From CAVOJY01 sp963696405 (GTDB lineage Bacteria > Chloroflexota > Limnocylindria > Limnocylindrales > CSP1-4), in assembly GCA_963696405.1 (NCBI GenBank), contig CAVOJY010000004.1:1-64000 (forward strand): a stretch of DNA of 64,000 bases. The letters run 5' to 3'. Both the position numbers and the translations under genes were made by a program. Every line of letters begins with the position of its first letter. Positions within the stretch are counted from its first letter, which is position 1. Below, piece by piece: positions 11,704-19,985 of this stretch. A model generated the notes under the pieces. It saw only the letters and a program-made list of their open reading frames with translations. It searched no databases and had not been told where the DNA came from.

Positions 11704-12104
11704 GTACCTACGTCGATTCGAGCGCACTCCTCAAGCGCTACGTCGAGGAGGCCGATTCGGCCGCCGCGGACGCGCTCCTGCGAGCCGACGGCGCGCTGCT
11801 GACCGCGCGCCACACGATCGTGGAGGTGCGCCGGAACCTCGCGCGTCTGCTTGCGGGCCGCGACCTGGCAGCCGCGCGAGCTGCCTTCGCGACTGATCTG
11901 GCCTCCGTCTCGATCATCGAGCTCGACGAGGCAACCTGCAAATCGGCCGCCGTGATCGCCGAGACGACCGGGGCGCGGACACTCGACGCCCTCCACCTCG
12001 CGGCCGCACAGCGCGTCTCCGAACCAGGGGTTGGGTTCTTGACGTTCGATCTGCGTCAGGCGCAGGTCGCGCGGACACTGGGCCTTCTGGTGGTGACTGC
12101 CTGA
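11700..12104 (+). CDS. vapC: VapC-family PIN-domain ribonuclease toxin
   Basis: 134 residues, starting with GTG that overlaps the antitoxin stop. The PIN acidic residues are all visible: D in STYVDSSALLKRYVEE (N-terminus), E in HTIVEVRRNLARL (about 40), D in ARTLDALHLAAAQ (about 97) and D in VGFLTFDLRQAQV (about 115). VapC toxins are Mg2+-dependent endoribonucleases that cleave tRNA or rRNA; the target here is unknown. It forms a two-gene operon with the upstream antitoxin. A C-family repeat follows about 45 bases after its stop. Confidence 0.9.
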   Translation: MSTYVDSSALLKRYVEEADSAAADALLRADGALLTARHTIVEVRRNLARLLAGRDLAAARAAFATDLASVSIIELDEATCKSAAVIAETTGARTLDALHLAAAQRVSEPGVGFLTFDLRQAQVARTLGLLVVTA

Positions 12105-12149
12105 CGCGCGCTGGTGCCAGGGCGAACAGTGACTCCCGCGGCCCGCATC

Positions 12150-12223
12150 TGGCGCCCCCGGACGGGTCCGGAGATCTAGGAGCGGCGTAGCGACGGCCTG
12201 GGCTGCTACGCGGAAGCGAGCCA
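12150..12223 (+). repeat. C-family intergenic repeat, copy 1 (starts with tRNA-Arg 3' end)
   Basis: Begins TGGCGCCCCCGGACGGGTC, whose first 16 bases are the reverse complement of the last bases of tRNA-Arg(CCU), including CCA. It continues with the family's GGATC-like and GCAGCGACG-like segments in diverged form. A hairpin CCGGA-CGGG-TCCGG is present. It lies between the convergent vapC and Cys-rich lipoprotein genes. Confidence 0.6.
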
Positions 12224-12342
12224 ATCGGGCGAGAACGCGACAGCGCTTCCGCCCAAGCCCGGTCAGACGCCAGAACGCTTCGCCTCGACGAGCATGCCCG
12301 CGGCTCGCGGAGGCGGTGGTCGTCGTGGATCGCGAGGTGGGC

Positions 12343-14919
12343 TCAGAACCCGGTGCAGTAGTACGCGGGAGCCGACTCGCCGGCCTCGTTGTATGCGTAA
12401 ACCTCGAAGCAGACATCCCCGGTACGGGTGTAGTTCACGACCACCTCGGTAGTGTTGGCCGCCACGGTCTGGATCAGGTACGAGGGCCGCGGCGGGATGG
12501 CGAAGCGAGCTCCGTGGTAGATACGGAAGCCCTGCTCGTTGTCCGAGTTGTCCTTCCAGGTGAACGTGAGCGTGCCGGGAGCCCCGTACATGAGGAACTC
12601 CCCGGGCGCTCGCGGCACGGCGCTCGGCGCTGCGCAGTCCGTGCGGTCGGCGTTGCAGCCGTAGGGGCAGGTGTCCCTGAGCCGGGTTTGGCTGGTCGTG
12701 ACGCACGTTTCCCCGCCGCCTCGCTGGGGCTGGCAGGACTTCGAGTCGACGCTCTGTTCCAGGACGTACTGGATGTAGTTGTAGGCGCAGGACGGGTAGC
12801 CCGACAGGGAGTCGCCAGTGCAGGTGGCTGGATCGCACGCGGGCGCACAGTCGGTGCCGTCATCGAGGCACTCGCCCGGACAGGTTGCCGCGGTCCTCTC
12901 CACGTCCTGTGATCGACACGCCTGGCCGGACGCCACCGTTGCGTCGCAGTAGTACTGGCGAACCTGGTGGACAAGGTTGGCCGTCCCGCTCTCCTCCCGG
13001 CATGTCGTTGCCAGGACCTCGTCCCGCACGCAGCCGAGCGAGCAATACCCGCCATTGCAGTATCTGTCCGGCTGACCCGGTATCTTGTTCGGCTTGCACC
13101 CGCCCGGGCAGGTCGCGAAGTCGTGCCGATAGGTCCCGGTCGCGCAGTACGCACCGCCCCCGGACACGGTCGCACACGACTTGCGTTGGTACTGCGCAGA
13201 CAGGCGGCTGCCGACACACCGCTGATCGCCCTGCTGATCACCGGAGCGCACCTCTCCGGAGCAGACGTTGGGGTCGCATGTGGTGTCGCAGGTGCCGGCG
13301 AAACAGCTGGCCGTGCACGCCGCCACGTCGCGGTGGCGTATCTCCCAGGTGCATGTCTGCGAGCCGTTCGGCAGGCGGACGGGATAGTAGTGCCTGTATG
13401 GCCGTCCCGAGGAGAGGCTCCCGGTCGCGGGATCCGTGAAGCACTCCCGCGGCGCCGGTCTGATCGCGTAGCAGGGCGGCGGTGCCGCCCCGCACTCCCT
13501 CGGGGGAAGCAGGACCCTCACCCAGATGTCCTCATCCCGTGTTCTACACTCGGCCGCGCTGAAGCAACGGCCGGTCCCAGGCGGCAGCGCCGCGGCGTCG
13601 CAGGCGGGGGCCACGTCGGCAACCGCGGTGCCCGTCGAGCCGGGTGGCGAATCCCAGCATCCCTCGGCGCACACGTCGATCAGTGTTGCGACGCACGTCC
13701 GGGCGCACAACGAGGTACACGGGCCGGCGATTGTGTCGCACAGTGATGTGTCGCACCATGACCGTTCCGTGTAGCGGTAGAGCTGGCCGATGTTCGGGTT
13801 CACGTCGGGAATGCCCTGCACGCACACGTACCCCAGGTCCTGTGCGTCATGCGGGCAGTTGACGTCGCTGGTGCAGATGACGGGAGCGCAGTTGTTCCCC
13901 GCGCACCCGTTGGGGCAGACCTCGACCGACCGGAGATCCACCTGTTCGACGCACTCCGAGTCGGCCGTCCGGGCGTTCTGGCAGCGATGGGAGCGGACCC
14001 TCTCGTAGACCTGGGGCGCGCCCATCTCGGCGGAACACCAGCGCTCGATGACCTCCCCGCTTCCGCCTCCGCACGCGTCCGAATAGCACAGCGAACATGG
14101 GGCGATGCCGCATTCCACGGCTGAGGCGATCGTGGCCACCGGGATCGAGGCGAGGCACATGGGACAGAAGACCTCCTGCTCCGCGGGCTCGCCGGTGAAG
14201 CAGGCCTTGCACCAGTCGCCGACCTCATCCCAGAAGCCGTTCTGGTCGATCCAGAAGTAGAGCGCGCCGGCCAGGCAGTTGCCGTAGCTGCAGCTGTGGT
14301 GAGTGTCAACGCTCGAGATCTCGCCCTTCGCCAGGTCGAGCGTGACCGTGCCGTCCGCGCTGGAGATCTCCAGCGCGGAGACCGTTTCCCCGGCCAGCAG
14401 AGGCCGCACCAGGAAGTCGCCTGCCCTCGTCCCGGCGGCATGGACCAGGATGGCGTGGTCAAGGTTCCCGTTGGCCAGTACCGCGCTGGTCACGGCGGTG
14501 CCGTCGTCGTAGTGGGTGACCGTGACCGTGCCGATGTTGGTGAACCCCAGGGCCCGGGCGCCCTCCAGCTGGGATGCCCAAGCGGGATCGCCGGCCACCA
14601 GCGCCCCGAAGTTGACCGCGCTGATCTCCTCGCTCCCCGTGGGCCGGGCGACCACTACGCCGGAGGCATCGCGGAGCTCCCCCGCACCGGTGGTGATCGG
14701 CGGGCTCTCGCTCGGGGTGGGCGTCGCCGACGGCGCTGGTGGGGCCGTGGCGGAGGCGGAGGCGGAGGCGGAGTCTGCGGATGGCCCGGCGGAGGTGCCC
14801 GTCGTTGCTGGCGGTGAGCCGGAGGGGGACGGTCCGCCGCACGCCGCCAGCGCAAGTAGCGCCGCGGCAAGGGCAAGCGCCGCGACCCAGCCCAACGCGA
14901 TGAGCCCGCGCTCTCTCAT
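12343..14919 (-). CDS. Cysteine-rich lipoprotein with C-terminal fibronectin-III-like domain (paralogue 1)
   Basis: 858 residues, intact. I place the start at ATG 14919, behind a GGGAGG box, because MRERGLIALGWVAALALAAA followed by LLALAACGG is a lipoprotein signal with lipobox LAAC; the frame stays open upstream but without such a signal. A Ser/Thr/Pro-rich linker is followed by a domain ending in a HHSCSYGNC motif (about residue 210), then many cysteine modules of the form CP-x-GC-x(4-8)-C (CPYGCNADRTDC, CPGECLDDGTDC, CPNGCAGNNC). An FN3-like domain closes the protein (LTFTWKDNSDNEQGFRIYHG, YAYNEAGESAPAYYC). It is exported, probably disulfide-rich, and of unknown function. A frameshifted paralogue lies at 22.07-24.41 kb. 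Confidence 0.8.
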   Translation of the reverse strand: MRERGLIALGWVAALALAAALLALAACGGPSPSGSPPATTGTSAGPSADSASASASATAPPAPSATPTPSESPPITTGAGELRDASGVVVARPTGSEEISAVNFGALVAGDPAWASQLEGARALGFTNIGTVTVTHYDDGTAVTSAVLANGNLDHAILVHAAGTRAGDFLVRPLLAGETVSALEISSADGTVTLDLAKGEISSVDTHHSCSYGNCLAGALYFWIDQNGFWDEVGDWCKACFTGEPAEQEVFCPMCLASIPVATIASAVECGIAPCSLCYSDACGGGSGEVIERWCSAEMGAPQVYERVRSHRCQNARTADSECVEQVDLRSVEVCPNGCAGNNCAPVICTSDVNCPHDAQDLGYVCVQGIPDVNPNIGQLYRYTERSWCDTSLCDTIAGPCTSLCARTCVATLIDVCAEGCWDSPPGSTGTAVADVAPACDAAALPPGTGRCFSAAECRTRDEDIWVRVLLPPRECGAAPPPCYAIRPAPRECFTDPATGSLSSGRPYRHYYPVRLPNGSQTCTWEIRHRDVAACTASCFAGTCDTTCDPNVCSGEVRSGDQQGDQRCVGSRLSAQYQRKSCATVSGGGAYCATGTYRHDFATCPGGCKPNKIPGQPDRYCNGGYCSLGCVRDEVLATTCREESGTANLVHQVRQYYCDATVASGQACRSQDVERTAATCPGECLDDGTDCAPACDPATCTGDSLSGYPSCAYNYIQYVLEQSVDSKSCQPQRGGGETCVTTSQTRLRDTCPYGCNADRTDCAAPSAVPRAPGEFLMYGAPGTLTFTWKDNSDNEQGFRIYHGARFAIPPRPSYLIQTVAANTTEVVVNYTRTGDVCFEVYAYNEAGESAPAYYCTGF

Positions 14920-14976
14920 CGTCCGCCTCCCTTCGCCCCTGAGCGGCTCTGGAGCGTGCCACGGGGCAGCTTCATG

Positions 14977-14995
14977 CTTTCCGGCGCTCGGAAAG
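14977..14995. promoter_or_regulatory. 7-bp inverted repeat upstream of the Cys-rich lipoprotein
   Basis: CTTTCCG and CGGAAAG flank GCGCT, 58 bases upstream of the lipoprotein start. It could be an operator or a 5'-UTR hairpin for that minus-strand gene. No partner protein is indicated. Confidence 0.35.
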
Positions 14996-15096
14996 ATCGT
15001 ACGCCCCGGCACAAGCCGGAATCCCGCCGGCCGAGGCACATGGGCAGCACAGGATCTGGCCGCCCTACCGCAGCTCGGGTCGCCCTTCGCACTCTC

Positions 15097-15202
15097 TTGA
15101 CAGGGGGGTGCTGGTGGCGCATACCAGCCGCACGCGGGAGGCTCTGACACGCGGCTTGCACCTGGCCGCCGGGATCGCGCCGAGCCACTGGCGAGCCCGA
15201 CC
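15097..15202 (+). promoter_or_regulatory. B-family promoter-leader element, copy 1
   Basis: TTGACA (15097-15102), 17-base spacer, CATACC (15120-15125), then the conserved leader starting with GGGAGGCTCTGACACGCGG and ending GAGCCACTGGCGAGCCCGAC. It is preceded by a 20-base block (15061-15080) that is identical upstream of copy 2. A reading through the leader ends in TGA that overlaps an ATG (TGATG, 15226). It lies upstream of the methyltransferase gene. Confidence 0.7.
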
Positions 15203-15277
15203 CGCGCAGGAGCGGAGGGTGCGGTGATGCGGCTGAGGCGCACGACACGGCAGTCGCGAGGGGAGCCGGGAGGGGGC

Positions 15278-15820
15278 ATGTCCCGCTACACCAGGTGGGC
15301 CCAGAGAGAGCACAGCGAGGCCACGAGGATCGCGACGCTCACGCTCCTCGCAGGCCCCGTCTTCCTGGGCCTGCTCCCGTTGCTCGTGGCCGGGGTCGGC
15401 CCACGCCTCGACCGCCGGCTCGGTCTGCCGCCCCTCGGGATCGGAATAGCGAACCGCATCCTCGGCGGGCTTCTGACGGTCCTGGGGTTCTCCCTCGGCT
15501 TCTGGTCGGTCAACACCCAGCTGACGCGAGGCCGGGGTACGCCGTTGCCGGTGATGCCCACCCAGGAGCTGTTGACGGAGGGTCCGTTCCGCTACTGCCG
15601 CAATCCGATGACCCTGGGAACCATCCTGGCCTACCTGGGCATGGCGGTCGCCGCAAGGACGGTTGCTGGCACGGTCCTCGTCCTCTCCCTGGCCGCCTCC
15701 CTGCTGGTCTACCTCAAGCGCCTCGAGGAGGAGGAGTTGGCCGAGAGGTTCGGCGAGGCCTATCTGGCGTACAAGCGAGAGACGCCCTTCATCATCCCGC
15801 GGCTTCCGAGACGGCGGTGA
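15278..15820 (+). CDS. Isoprenylcysteine carboxyl methyltransferase (ICMT) / phospholipid methyltransferase family membrane protein
   Basis: 180 residues. The start is ATG 15278, directly behind GGGAGGGGG; an in-frame ATG at 15224 is possible but has no better site. Three to four membrane helices are visible (LLAGPVFLGLLPLLVAGV, ILGGLLTVLGFSLGFWSV, TVAGTVLVLSLAASLLVYL). The family signature is FRYCRNPMTLGTILAYLG, and the C-terminus shows the typical EEEELAERFGEAYLAYKRET. Members transfer methyl groups from S-adenosylmethionine to lipid-like or prenylated thiol substrates; the bacterial substrate is unknown. It is driven by a B-family promoter-leader and its stop runs into a C-family repeat. 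Confidence 0.85.
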   Translation: MSRYTRWAQREHSEATRIATLTLLAGPVFLGLLPLLVAGVGPRLDRRLGLPPLGIGIANRILGGLLTVLGFSLGFWSVNTQLTRGRGTPLPVMPTQELLTEGPFRYCRNPMTLGTILAYLGMAVAARTVAGTVLVLSLAASLLVYLKRLEEEELAERFGEAYLAYKRETPFIIPRLPRRR

Positions 15821-15885
15821 CGACGGGTCCGGGGATCCGAGAACGGCGCAGCGACGACCTGGCCTGGTACGCGGAGGCGAGCTGA
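15820..15885 (+). repeat. C-family intergenic repeat, copy 2
   Basis: GGGGATCCGAGAACGGCGCA followed by the GCGACGACCTGG and TACGCGGAGGCGAGCTGA segments. It starts at the stop codon of the methyltransferase gene. It lacks the tRNA-derived head seen in copies 1 and 3. Confidence 0.65.
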
Positions 15886-16073
15886 CCTATGAGGCTGGGC
15901 CGAGGCCTCGCGCCCTCTCCTCAGGCCGCGGGCAGTCATCGCGTCAATGGTGACAGTTCCCCGGGTCGGTAAAGTGAAGCAGCCGGGCTGAGGGCCGGCG
16001 CCATGTGTCGACACCGCCTCGCATCCGCCGGATGGTGGACATCATGGGCATACTCGCAGCGGAGGTGATCAGA

Positions 16074-16541
16074 ATGACCGAGTGCGCGGTGCGTAGGTAC
16101 GGACCTGAGACGTGTGCAGTGCTCGCCATGCGCGGCCCGTTCGACCAGATGCCGGCTGCGTTCGGCACGGTCTACGGCTGGCTTCAGACGACAGGCCATG
16201 TGCCGCAGGGCATGCCGGTCGCGGTCTACCTGAACGACCCGGCCGAGGTGGCGCCTGCTGACGCGCTTTGGGAGCTCTGGGCTCCCGTCGAGGAGAGCGC
16301 CGAGGAGTATGGCCCGGACGAGGCAGGGCTCGCCATCAAGCGGATCCCTGTAATGACGGTCGCCACCACCATGCACCAAGGCCCGTACGACAAGGTACGA
16401 CCAGCCTACGAGCGCCTCATGGCGTGGATCGCCGAGCAGGGACTGGTGGTGGTGGGGCCACCGATGGAGGCCTACCTGAACGACCCCGGCGAGGCGTCGC
16501 CCGACGAGTGCCTGACCGAGATCATGTGGCCGGTGCGCTAG
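16074..16541 (+). CDS. GyrI-like small-molecule-binding domain protein
   Basis: 155 residues. The start at ATG 16074 is set by an almost perfect Shine-Dalgarno, GGAGGTGATCAG, four bases upstream; earlier in-frame ATGs have none. Two repeats of the AraC-effector-binding/GyrI fold are visible: VLAMRGPFDQMPAAFGTVYG with GMPVAVYLNDPAEVAPADAL, and VATTMHQGPYDKVRPAYERL with GPPMEAYLNDPGEASPDECL. The paired conserved 'YLNDP' turn with acidic residues is typical. Such proteins bind hydrophobic or cationic ligands, and some inhibit gyrase or hydrolyse cyclopropanes. There is no DNA-binding domain here. An A-family palindrome lies downstream. Confidence 0.85.
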   Translation: MTECAVRRYGPETCAVLAMRGPFDQMPAAFGTVYGWLQTTGHVPQGMPVAVYLNDPAEVAPADALWELWAPVEESAEEYGPDEAGLAIKRIPVMTVATTMHQGPYDKVRPAYERLMAWIAEQGLVVVGPPMEAYLNDPGEASPDECLTEIMWPVR

Positions 16542-16626
16542 GGATCGTGCGATCTGCGTCTCCACGCTGACGCACAGCACAAGTCAGGTAGCGCACCATA
16601 AGCGTCAGGCAAGTTCCTTGGCCGTA

Positions 16627-16685
16627 GCCCCGCTCCACGGGCGGACGACGATCCGGGCTTCGGCCGGCCCCGGAGCCACGGGGCC
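16627..16685 (+). repeat. A-family palindromic repeat, copy 1
   Basis: GCCCCGCTCCACGGGCGGAC at the left end, CCACGGGGCC at the right end, shortened in the middle. It folds back end to end and lies about 85 bases after the GyrI-like gene. Confidence 0.65.
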
Positions 16686-16761
16686 TCGGTGGCGCTGTGC
16701 AAGCCCAAACGATCCCAATGGCTCTGGGTCGGTGATCCTCGATCATGCACGCTGAACTGCG

Positions 16762-17496
16762 ATGAGCCAGCTGCCTGTCTTTGACCTAGCGCCTGCCGGG
16801 CCTCGAGCGTCTCGCCTGAAGGGGACCGTACTCGAGAAGCTGACAGTCATCAGCGGCATAGCCTTGATGCTGGGGATGATGGGTTGCGGAGGCAGTGCGG
16901 GCACCGCGCAGACGAGCGCGACCACGGAAGCGGTGGCCACGTCTGCCGCGACCGGCGAAGCCCCAACGAGCACGACGACTCCCACAGTCGGTGCTCTGGA
17001 GCCCATCGTCGTGCCGACCTTGCCCGCCGTGATCCCCGCCTACACCGCCGTGGACCCGGCCACCGGACTCCACATGACCGGCACTCCCCAGGTGATCGAC
17101 CTGGCCAGCTACCGTCTCACCGTGGATGGCAAGGTGGAACACCCGCTCAGCCTCTCCTACGATGAGCTGCGCCTCCTGCCGAAGGTGACGGCCACTTCCA
17201 CGCTCGTCTGCGAGGGCTTCTTCACGGATACCACCACCTGGTCCGGCGTGCCGCTCAAGACGATCCTGGAGATGGCCGGGGTACAGCCTGATGCCGAACA
17301 GATCCGCCTGAAAGCCGGGGACGGCTACTCGATCACGCTCAGCCTCGATGAGGCCCTCAAGCCCGAGAACCTCCTGGCCTATCAATGGATGGGGCAGCCT
17401 TTGCCCGTGCTGCACGGTTTCCCGTTGCGTGCCGTGATCCCAGGCCGAGATGGCAATGCCTGGGTCAAGTGGCTGCTGGAGATCGTGGTGGAGTAG
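16762..17496 (+). CDS. Molybdopterin-dependent sulfite-oxidase-fold lipoprotein
   Basis: 244 residues. The lipoprotein signal (VISGIALMLGMMGCGG, Cys about residue 42) is followed by a Thr/Ala/Pro linker and one oxidoreductase molybdopterin-binding domain (about 85-244). Family features visible are VDGKVEHPLSLSYDELRLLP, the molybdenum-ligand cysteine in TSTLVCEGFFTDTTTWSGVP, and HGFPLRAVIPGRDGNAWVKW near the end. Proteins of this fold bind Mo-pterin and oxidise or reduce small substrates outside the membrane; the substrate is unknown. Because of the N-terminal extension, translation could also begin at the internal ATG of MLGMMG or at LEKL. Degenerate A repeats lie on both sides. Confidence 0.8.
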   Translation: MSQLPVFDLAPAGPRASRLKGTVLEKLTVISGIALMLGMMGCGGSAGTAQTSATTEAVATSAATGEAPTSTTTPTVGALEPIVVPTLPAVIPAYTAVDPATGLHMTGTPQVIDLASYRLTVDGKVEHPLSLSYDELRLLPKVTATSTLVCEGFFTDTTTWSGVPLKTILEMAGVQPDAEQIRLKAGDGYSITLSLDEALKPENLLAYQWMGQPLPVLHGFPLRAVIPGRDGNAWVKWLLEIVVE

Positions 17497-17553
17497 GTGA
17501 AGTTCCCCGGTGACGATGCGACGGCTCGGGTGAGCCCCGCGTAGGTCACCCTG

Positions 17554-17590
17554 ACCCGCTCCACGGGCCGACGACGATCTCCGGCTGCCG
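17554..17590 (+). repeat. A-family repeat, copy 2 (truncated)
   Basis: CCCGCTCCACGGGCCGACGA followed by CGATCTCCGGCTGCCGG. Only the left half of the palindrome survives. It lies 58 bases after the molybdopterin lipoprotein stop. Confidence 0.45.
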
Positions 17591-17787
17591 GTCACAAGGC
17601 CCAGGCTCCCGCGCCGGGTGTGCAGAACATGCAGATCCCAGCAACGACAAGCTGGTGGCCTTCGACCAGCGTCTGGCAGTCGTGCCCGCTCCGAGACGGA
17701 GAAGCCCGGAGCGCAGGCTATCTGCTATCGCTGTCGCCCAGCGCCAGCTGATCGCTCAGCCCGGCGGCAGGACCTCGCTTCGACAGG
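17591..17787. other. Spacer without recognisable features
   Basis: About 200 bases between convergent genes. I see no open reading frame with coding character, no repeat-family member and no clear terminator. Confidence 0.3.
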
Positions 17788-18042
17788 CTAGCCTTCGAAC
17801 TTCCCGGTCGCGAAGTCAAACAAGCGCACTTCGTGGATGGTTTCGTACGGGATCTCGTACTTCTTGAAGATGTCGAGGACGGCCTCTTTTGTGGGCGCCT
17901 CCCAGTGGCAGTAGGTCTTGTTCTCGACAGAGGCACAGTAGGTGCTGTTCCAGGTGACGCCCTCGGGCACCTGCTCCTTGGCGAGCGGTTGCAGTTGTTC
18001 TTCGGTGAATGCCACCGGGTGCACGGCAACGAAGCGAGGCAT
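17788..18042 (-). CDS. DUF4242 / SCO4226-like small nickel-binding-type protein
   Basis: 84 residues; ATG at 18042 behind AAGGAGGTCC. The sequence MPRFVAVHPVAFTEEQLQPL continues into VPEGVTWNSTYCASVENKTY and CHWEAPTKEAVLDIFKKYEI, the ferredoxin-like (alpha/beta) fold of the DUF4242 family, some members of which bind nickel. The His of AVHPVA and the Cys of YCHWEAP are candidate ligands. It is preceded by a B-family promoter-leader in the same orientation. A nickel link is tempting given the lar operon at 50 kb, but nothing in the sequence ties them. Confidence 0.8.
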   Translation of the reverse strand: MPRFVAVHPVAFTEEQLQPLAKEQVPEGVTWNSTYCASVENKTYCHWEAPTKEAVLDIFKKYEIPYETIHEVRLFDFATGKFEG

Positions 18043-18068
18043 GGGAACGGACCTCCTTGCCTAGACCG

Positions 18069-18174
18069 GGTCGGTCTCGCCAGTGGCTGGGCGCGGTCCC
18101 GGCGGCCGCTGTGTGGGCCGCGCGTCAAAGCCTCCCGTCAGCGGTGGTATGCGCCGCCGGCGATGCGATGTCAA
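18069..18174 (-). promoter_or_regulatory. B-family promoter-leader element, copy 4
   Basis: On the minus strand: TTGACA (18174-18169), 17-base spacer, CATACC (18151-18146), then GGGAGGCTTTGACGCGCGG and the rest of the leader, ending about 27 bases before the DUF4242 start. The spacer sequence differs completely from the other copies while both boxes are kept, which argues for promoter function. Leader stem: CGCGG/CCGCG. Confidence 0.7.
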
Positions 18175-18341
18175 TGGGGCATCGCTCCCACGCCTCTCCT
18201 CCCCTTGACGGGGGTCGAGGGACGAGCGTGCCCGGCTGGGCGAGCATTCGCAAATGTCACCAGAAGGACCGCGCCTCTTCGCGCCCGAGTCCCGGTCCGC
18301 CCCGGGCGCCCAACGTCGCCCGGGGAGACAACCAGCGGACA

Positions 18342-18370
18342 GGCCCCGACACGACGGCTCGCGCTGGCGA
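18342..18370 (-). repeat. A-family repeat, copy 3 (partial, reversed)
   Basis: GGCCCCGACACGACGGCTCG reads as the right half of the palindrome in reverse. It lies downstream of the minus-strand DUF2938 gene, keeping the 3'-of-gene placement. Confidence 0.5.
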
Positions 18371-18539
18371 CAGCGAGGCGCCCGGTTCCCTGACGGCGAC
18401 GAAGTGAACGAGTTAAGCGCTCGGTGGCTTCAGCTGGGCGCCAATCACCTGCATGAGGCCCGGCGTGGTGATCGGGTCATCTTCTCCCGTTCGGCCCTCG
18501 CAAGGGCAGGAATGAGGCGCCGGGCCGGGCTCCCCTACG

Positions 18540-19085
18540 TCAGGGACGCGGCCGGCGCCCCGCGAAGCGCGGTGCCCACAGCCCGATTCCGACACCGAAC
18601 GCGGTGTGGCCGAAGAACATGATCCGGTTGAGCCGAGCCGCCTCGCCGGATCGGCGACCGAACCAGCCGTAGCCCAACGAGGGGAACAGGACGAGGAGCG
18701 GCAGCACAGCCGTGGCGATGCCGAACGCCGTCCCTCCCGGGAAGCTCGGCCGCCCATTCCCGCGACGCGGAAGCAGCAGGAATGCCTGGGTGAGGATGAT
18801 GCCCGTGACGTAGTGCGTGAGGAGGCCCAGCGCGATCTCTCCGCGCCGCGCCGGTTCGCTCCGGATGTCATCGTGGCGCCACCGGCCGCGCAGCAGGCCG
18901 GCCGCCCAGCGGCCGATCACGTCGAGGCCGAGACGGTCGGAGGTGAAGGCGCGGCCACCGAAGCGGCTGGCGGCCTCCATGGCCACGTCCATGGTGATCG
19001 TCGCCAGCACGCCCGCCGGAACACCGGCCGGAACGCGTATCGAGAGGGTGTGAAGGGCGCACATTGCCCTGCCATTATCGGTCAC
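18540..19085 (-). CDS. DUF2938-family membrane protein (paralogue 1)
   Basis: 181 residues with four hydrophobic segments (VPAGVPAGVLATITMDVAME, IALGLLTHYVTGIILTQAFL, AFGIATAVLPLLVLFPSLGY, FGHTAFGVGIGLW). GRWAAGLLRGRWRHDDI and the LFPSLGYGWFGRRSGEAARL region are shared nearly word for word with the paralogue at 45,444-45,977. No function is known. The first dozen residues are uncertain; MCALHTLSIRVPAG could be the true start. Confidence 0.75.
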   Translation of the reverse strand: MTDNGRAMCALHTLSIRVPAGVPAGVLATITMDVAMEAASRFGGRAFTSDRLGLDVIGRWAAGLLRGRWRHDDIRSEPARRGEIALGLLTHYVTGIILTQAFLLLPRRGNGRPSFPGGTAFGIATAVLPLLVLFPSLGYGWFGRRSGEAARLNRIMFFGHTAFGVGIGLWAPRFAGRRPRP

Positions 19086-19303
19086 CGGCGTGGGGTCTTG
19101 GAGGCGGATGGCGAGGCCCTCCGGGGAGTCTGCCCCTGCCCGAGTCGCTCCAAGAGGACGGCAGGGATGACCCGGCTGGTCCGCTGCTGAGCCATGGTGG
19201 CCGAAGGCGCGGAGCGCGACCGCCTCACCGCCCGAGAAAGTCGCCGCGAAGTGTCTCCGCCTCGAACCGGCAAGACCGAACGGCGTCTGTCATTCACAGG
19301 CCC

Positions 19304-19415
19304 TCAGCCATGCATCGGCCAGCCCGGCATGAGCATCGGCACGCGTGCGGCGTAGGCGTCGTAGACGCTTCCGAAGTGGCGGGTCAGGAGTCTCTCCTCG
19401 GCCCGCGAACGACGC
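19304..19415 (-). pseudogene. ICMT-type methyltransferase C-terminal remnant
   Basis: The minus strand reads RAEERLLTRHFGSVYDAYAA then RVPMLMPGWPMHG and a stop at 19304. This matches the C-terminal tail of ICMT/phospholipid methyltransferases (compare EEEELAERFGEAYLAYKRET in the intact gene at 15.3-15.8 kb). The membrane part is missing, so this is a relic. Confidence 0.6.
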
Positions 19416-19510
19416 CGATGATCATCCCGAGCCCTAGAGACCCTGGGCGAGCCAGCGTCGGCCGCCTATCACCGGCCTATCGGCTCGCTCGCCGCACGGG
19501 TCGGAGCAGG
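19416..19510. other. Spacer without recognisable features
   Basis: GC-rich stretch between the methyltransferase relic and the lipoprotein stop; 19,086-19,303 is likewise empty. No repeat-family member was seen. Confidence 0.3.
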
Positions 19511-19876
19511 CTACTCGACCGTGATCGTAAAGACGAGCTTGTCGCCCGCCGGGTTCGTCAGGGTGACGGTGGCCTTGCCCGGCTTGAGCGCCTCAGCCCC
19601 GGGGTTGAAGGTGGCCGAGCCGTCGTTGTAGCCCTTCTGGACCTTCACCACTCCTTCCGGGTCGGCACTGATCTCCCAGGTCTCGGGGTCGTCCACGTTG
19701 AAGACGACGAAGCGGCCGACGGTGACCGTCGCCGACGTATTCTGCGCGTCGAGGATGACGGGGCCGATGACCTCGCCTCCCGTGGGCGAGCCGGACGGGG
19801 CGGGCGAGGGAGATGACGTCCCGCCGCAGGCTGCGAGGAACAGGCCCGCGAACAACAGGACAGCGAGGCGGCGCAT
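19511..19876 (-). CDS. Small lipoprotein with Ig-like fold
   Basis: 121 residues; ATG 19876 behind AGGAGGTC. The signal and lipobox are MRRLAVLLFAGLFLAACGG. The mature domain has alternating strands (SATVTVGRFVVFNVDDPETW, ALKPGKATVTLTNPAGDKLV). DDPETWEISADPEGVV is loosely reminiscent of the NPTTGY-W loop of chagasin-type (I42) cysteine-protease inhibitors, but the other inhibitor loops are not evident, so I leave it as an Ig-like lipoprotein. It is divergent from the HAD-AIR synthase gene, sharing a 110-base region that holds a 30-bp palindrome. Confidence 0.7.
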   Translation of the reverse strand: MRRLAVLLFAGLFLAACGGTSSPSPAPSGSPTGGEVIGPVILDAQNTSATVTVGRFVVFNVDDPETWEISADPEGVVKVQKGYNDGSATFNPGAEALKPGKATVTLTNPAGDKLVFTITVE

Positions 19877-19946
19877 GGGGAGACCTCCTGGGGCGGACGC
19901 GTGGCGAAGATGGTCACTGGACGCTGGCACCCGGGCGGCGGTTCCT

Positions 19947-19976
19947 GTATCGCGTCGGCGGCCGCCGACGCGATAC
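19947..19976. promoter_or_regulatory. 30-bp perfect palindrome between divergent genes
   Basis: The half-site GTATCGCGTCGGCGG is followed immediately by its exact reverse complement. It overlaps the putative -10 (TACCCT, 19974-19979) of the HAD-AIR synthase gene, whose ATG comes 6 bases later, and lies 70 bases from the divergent lipoprotein start. It is a likely operator or cruciform site. Confidence 0.7.
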
Positions 19977-19985
19977 CCTGACAGC

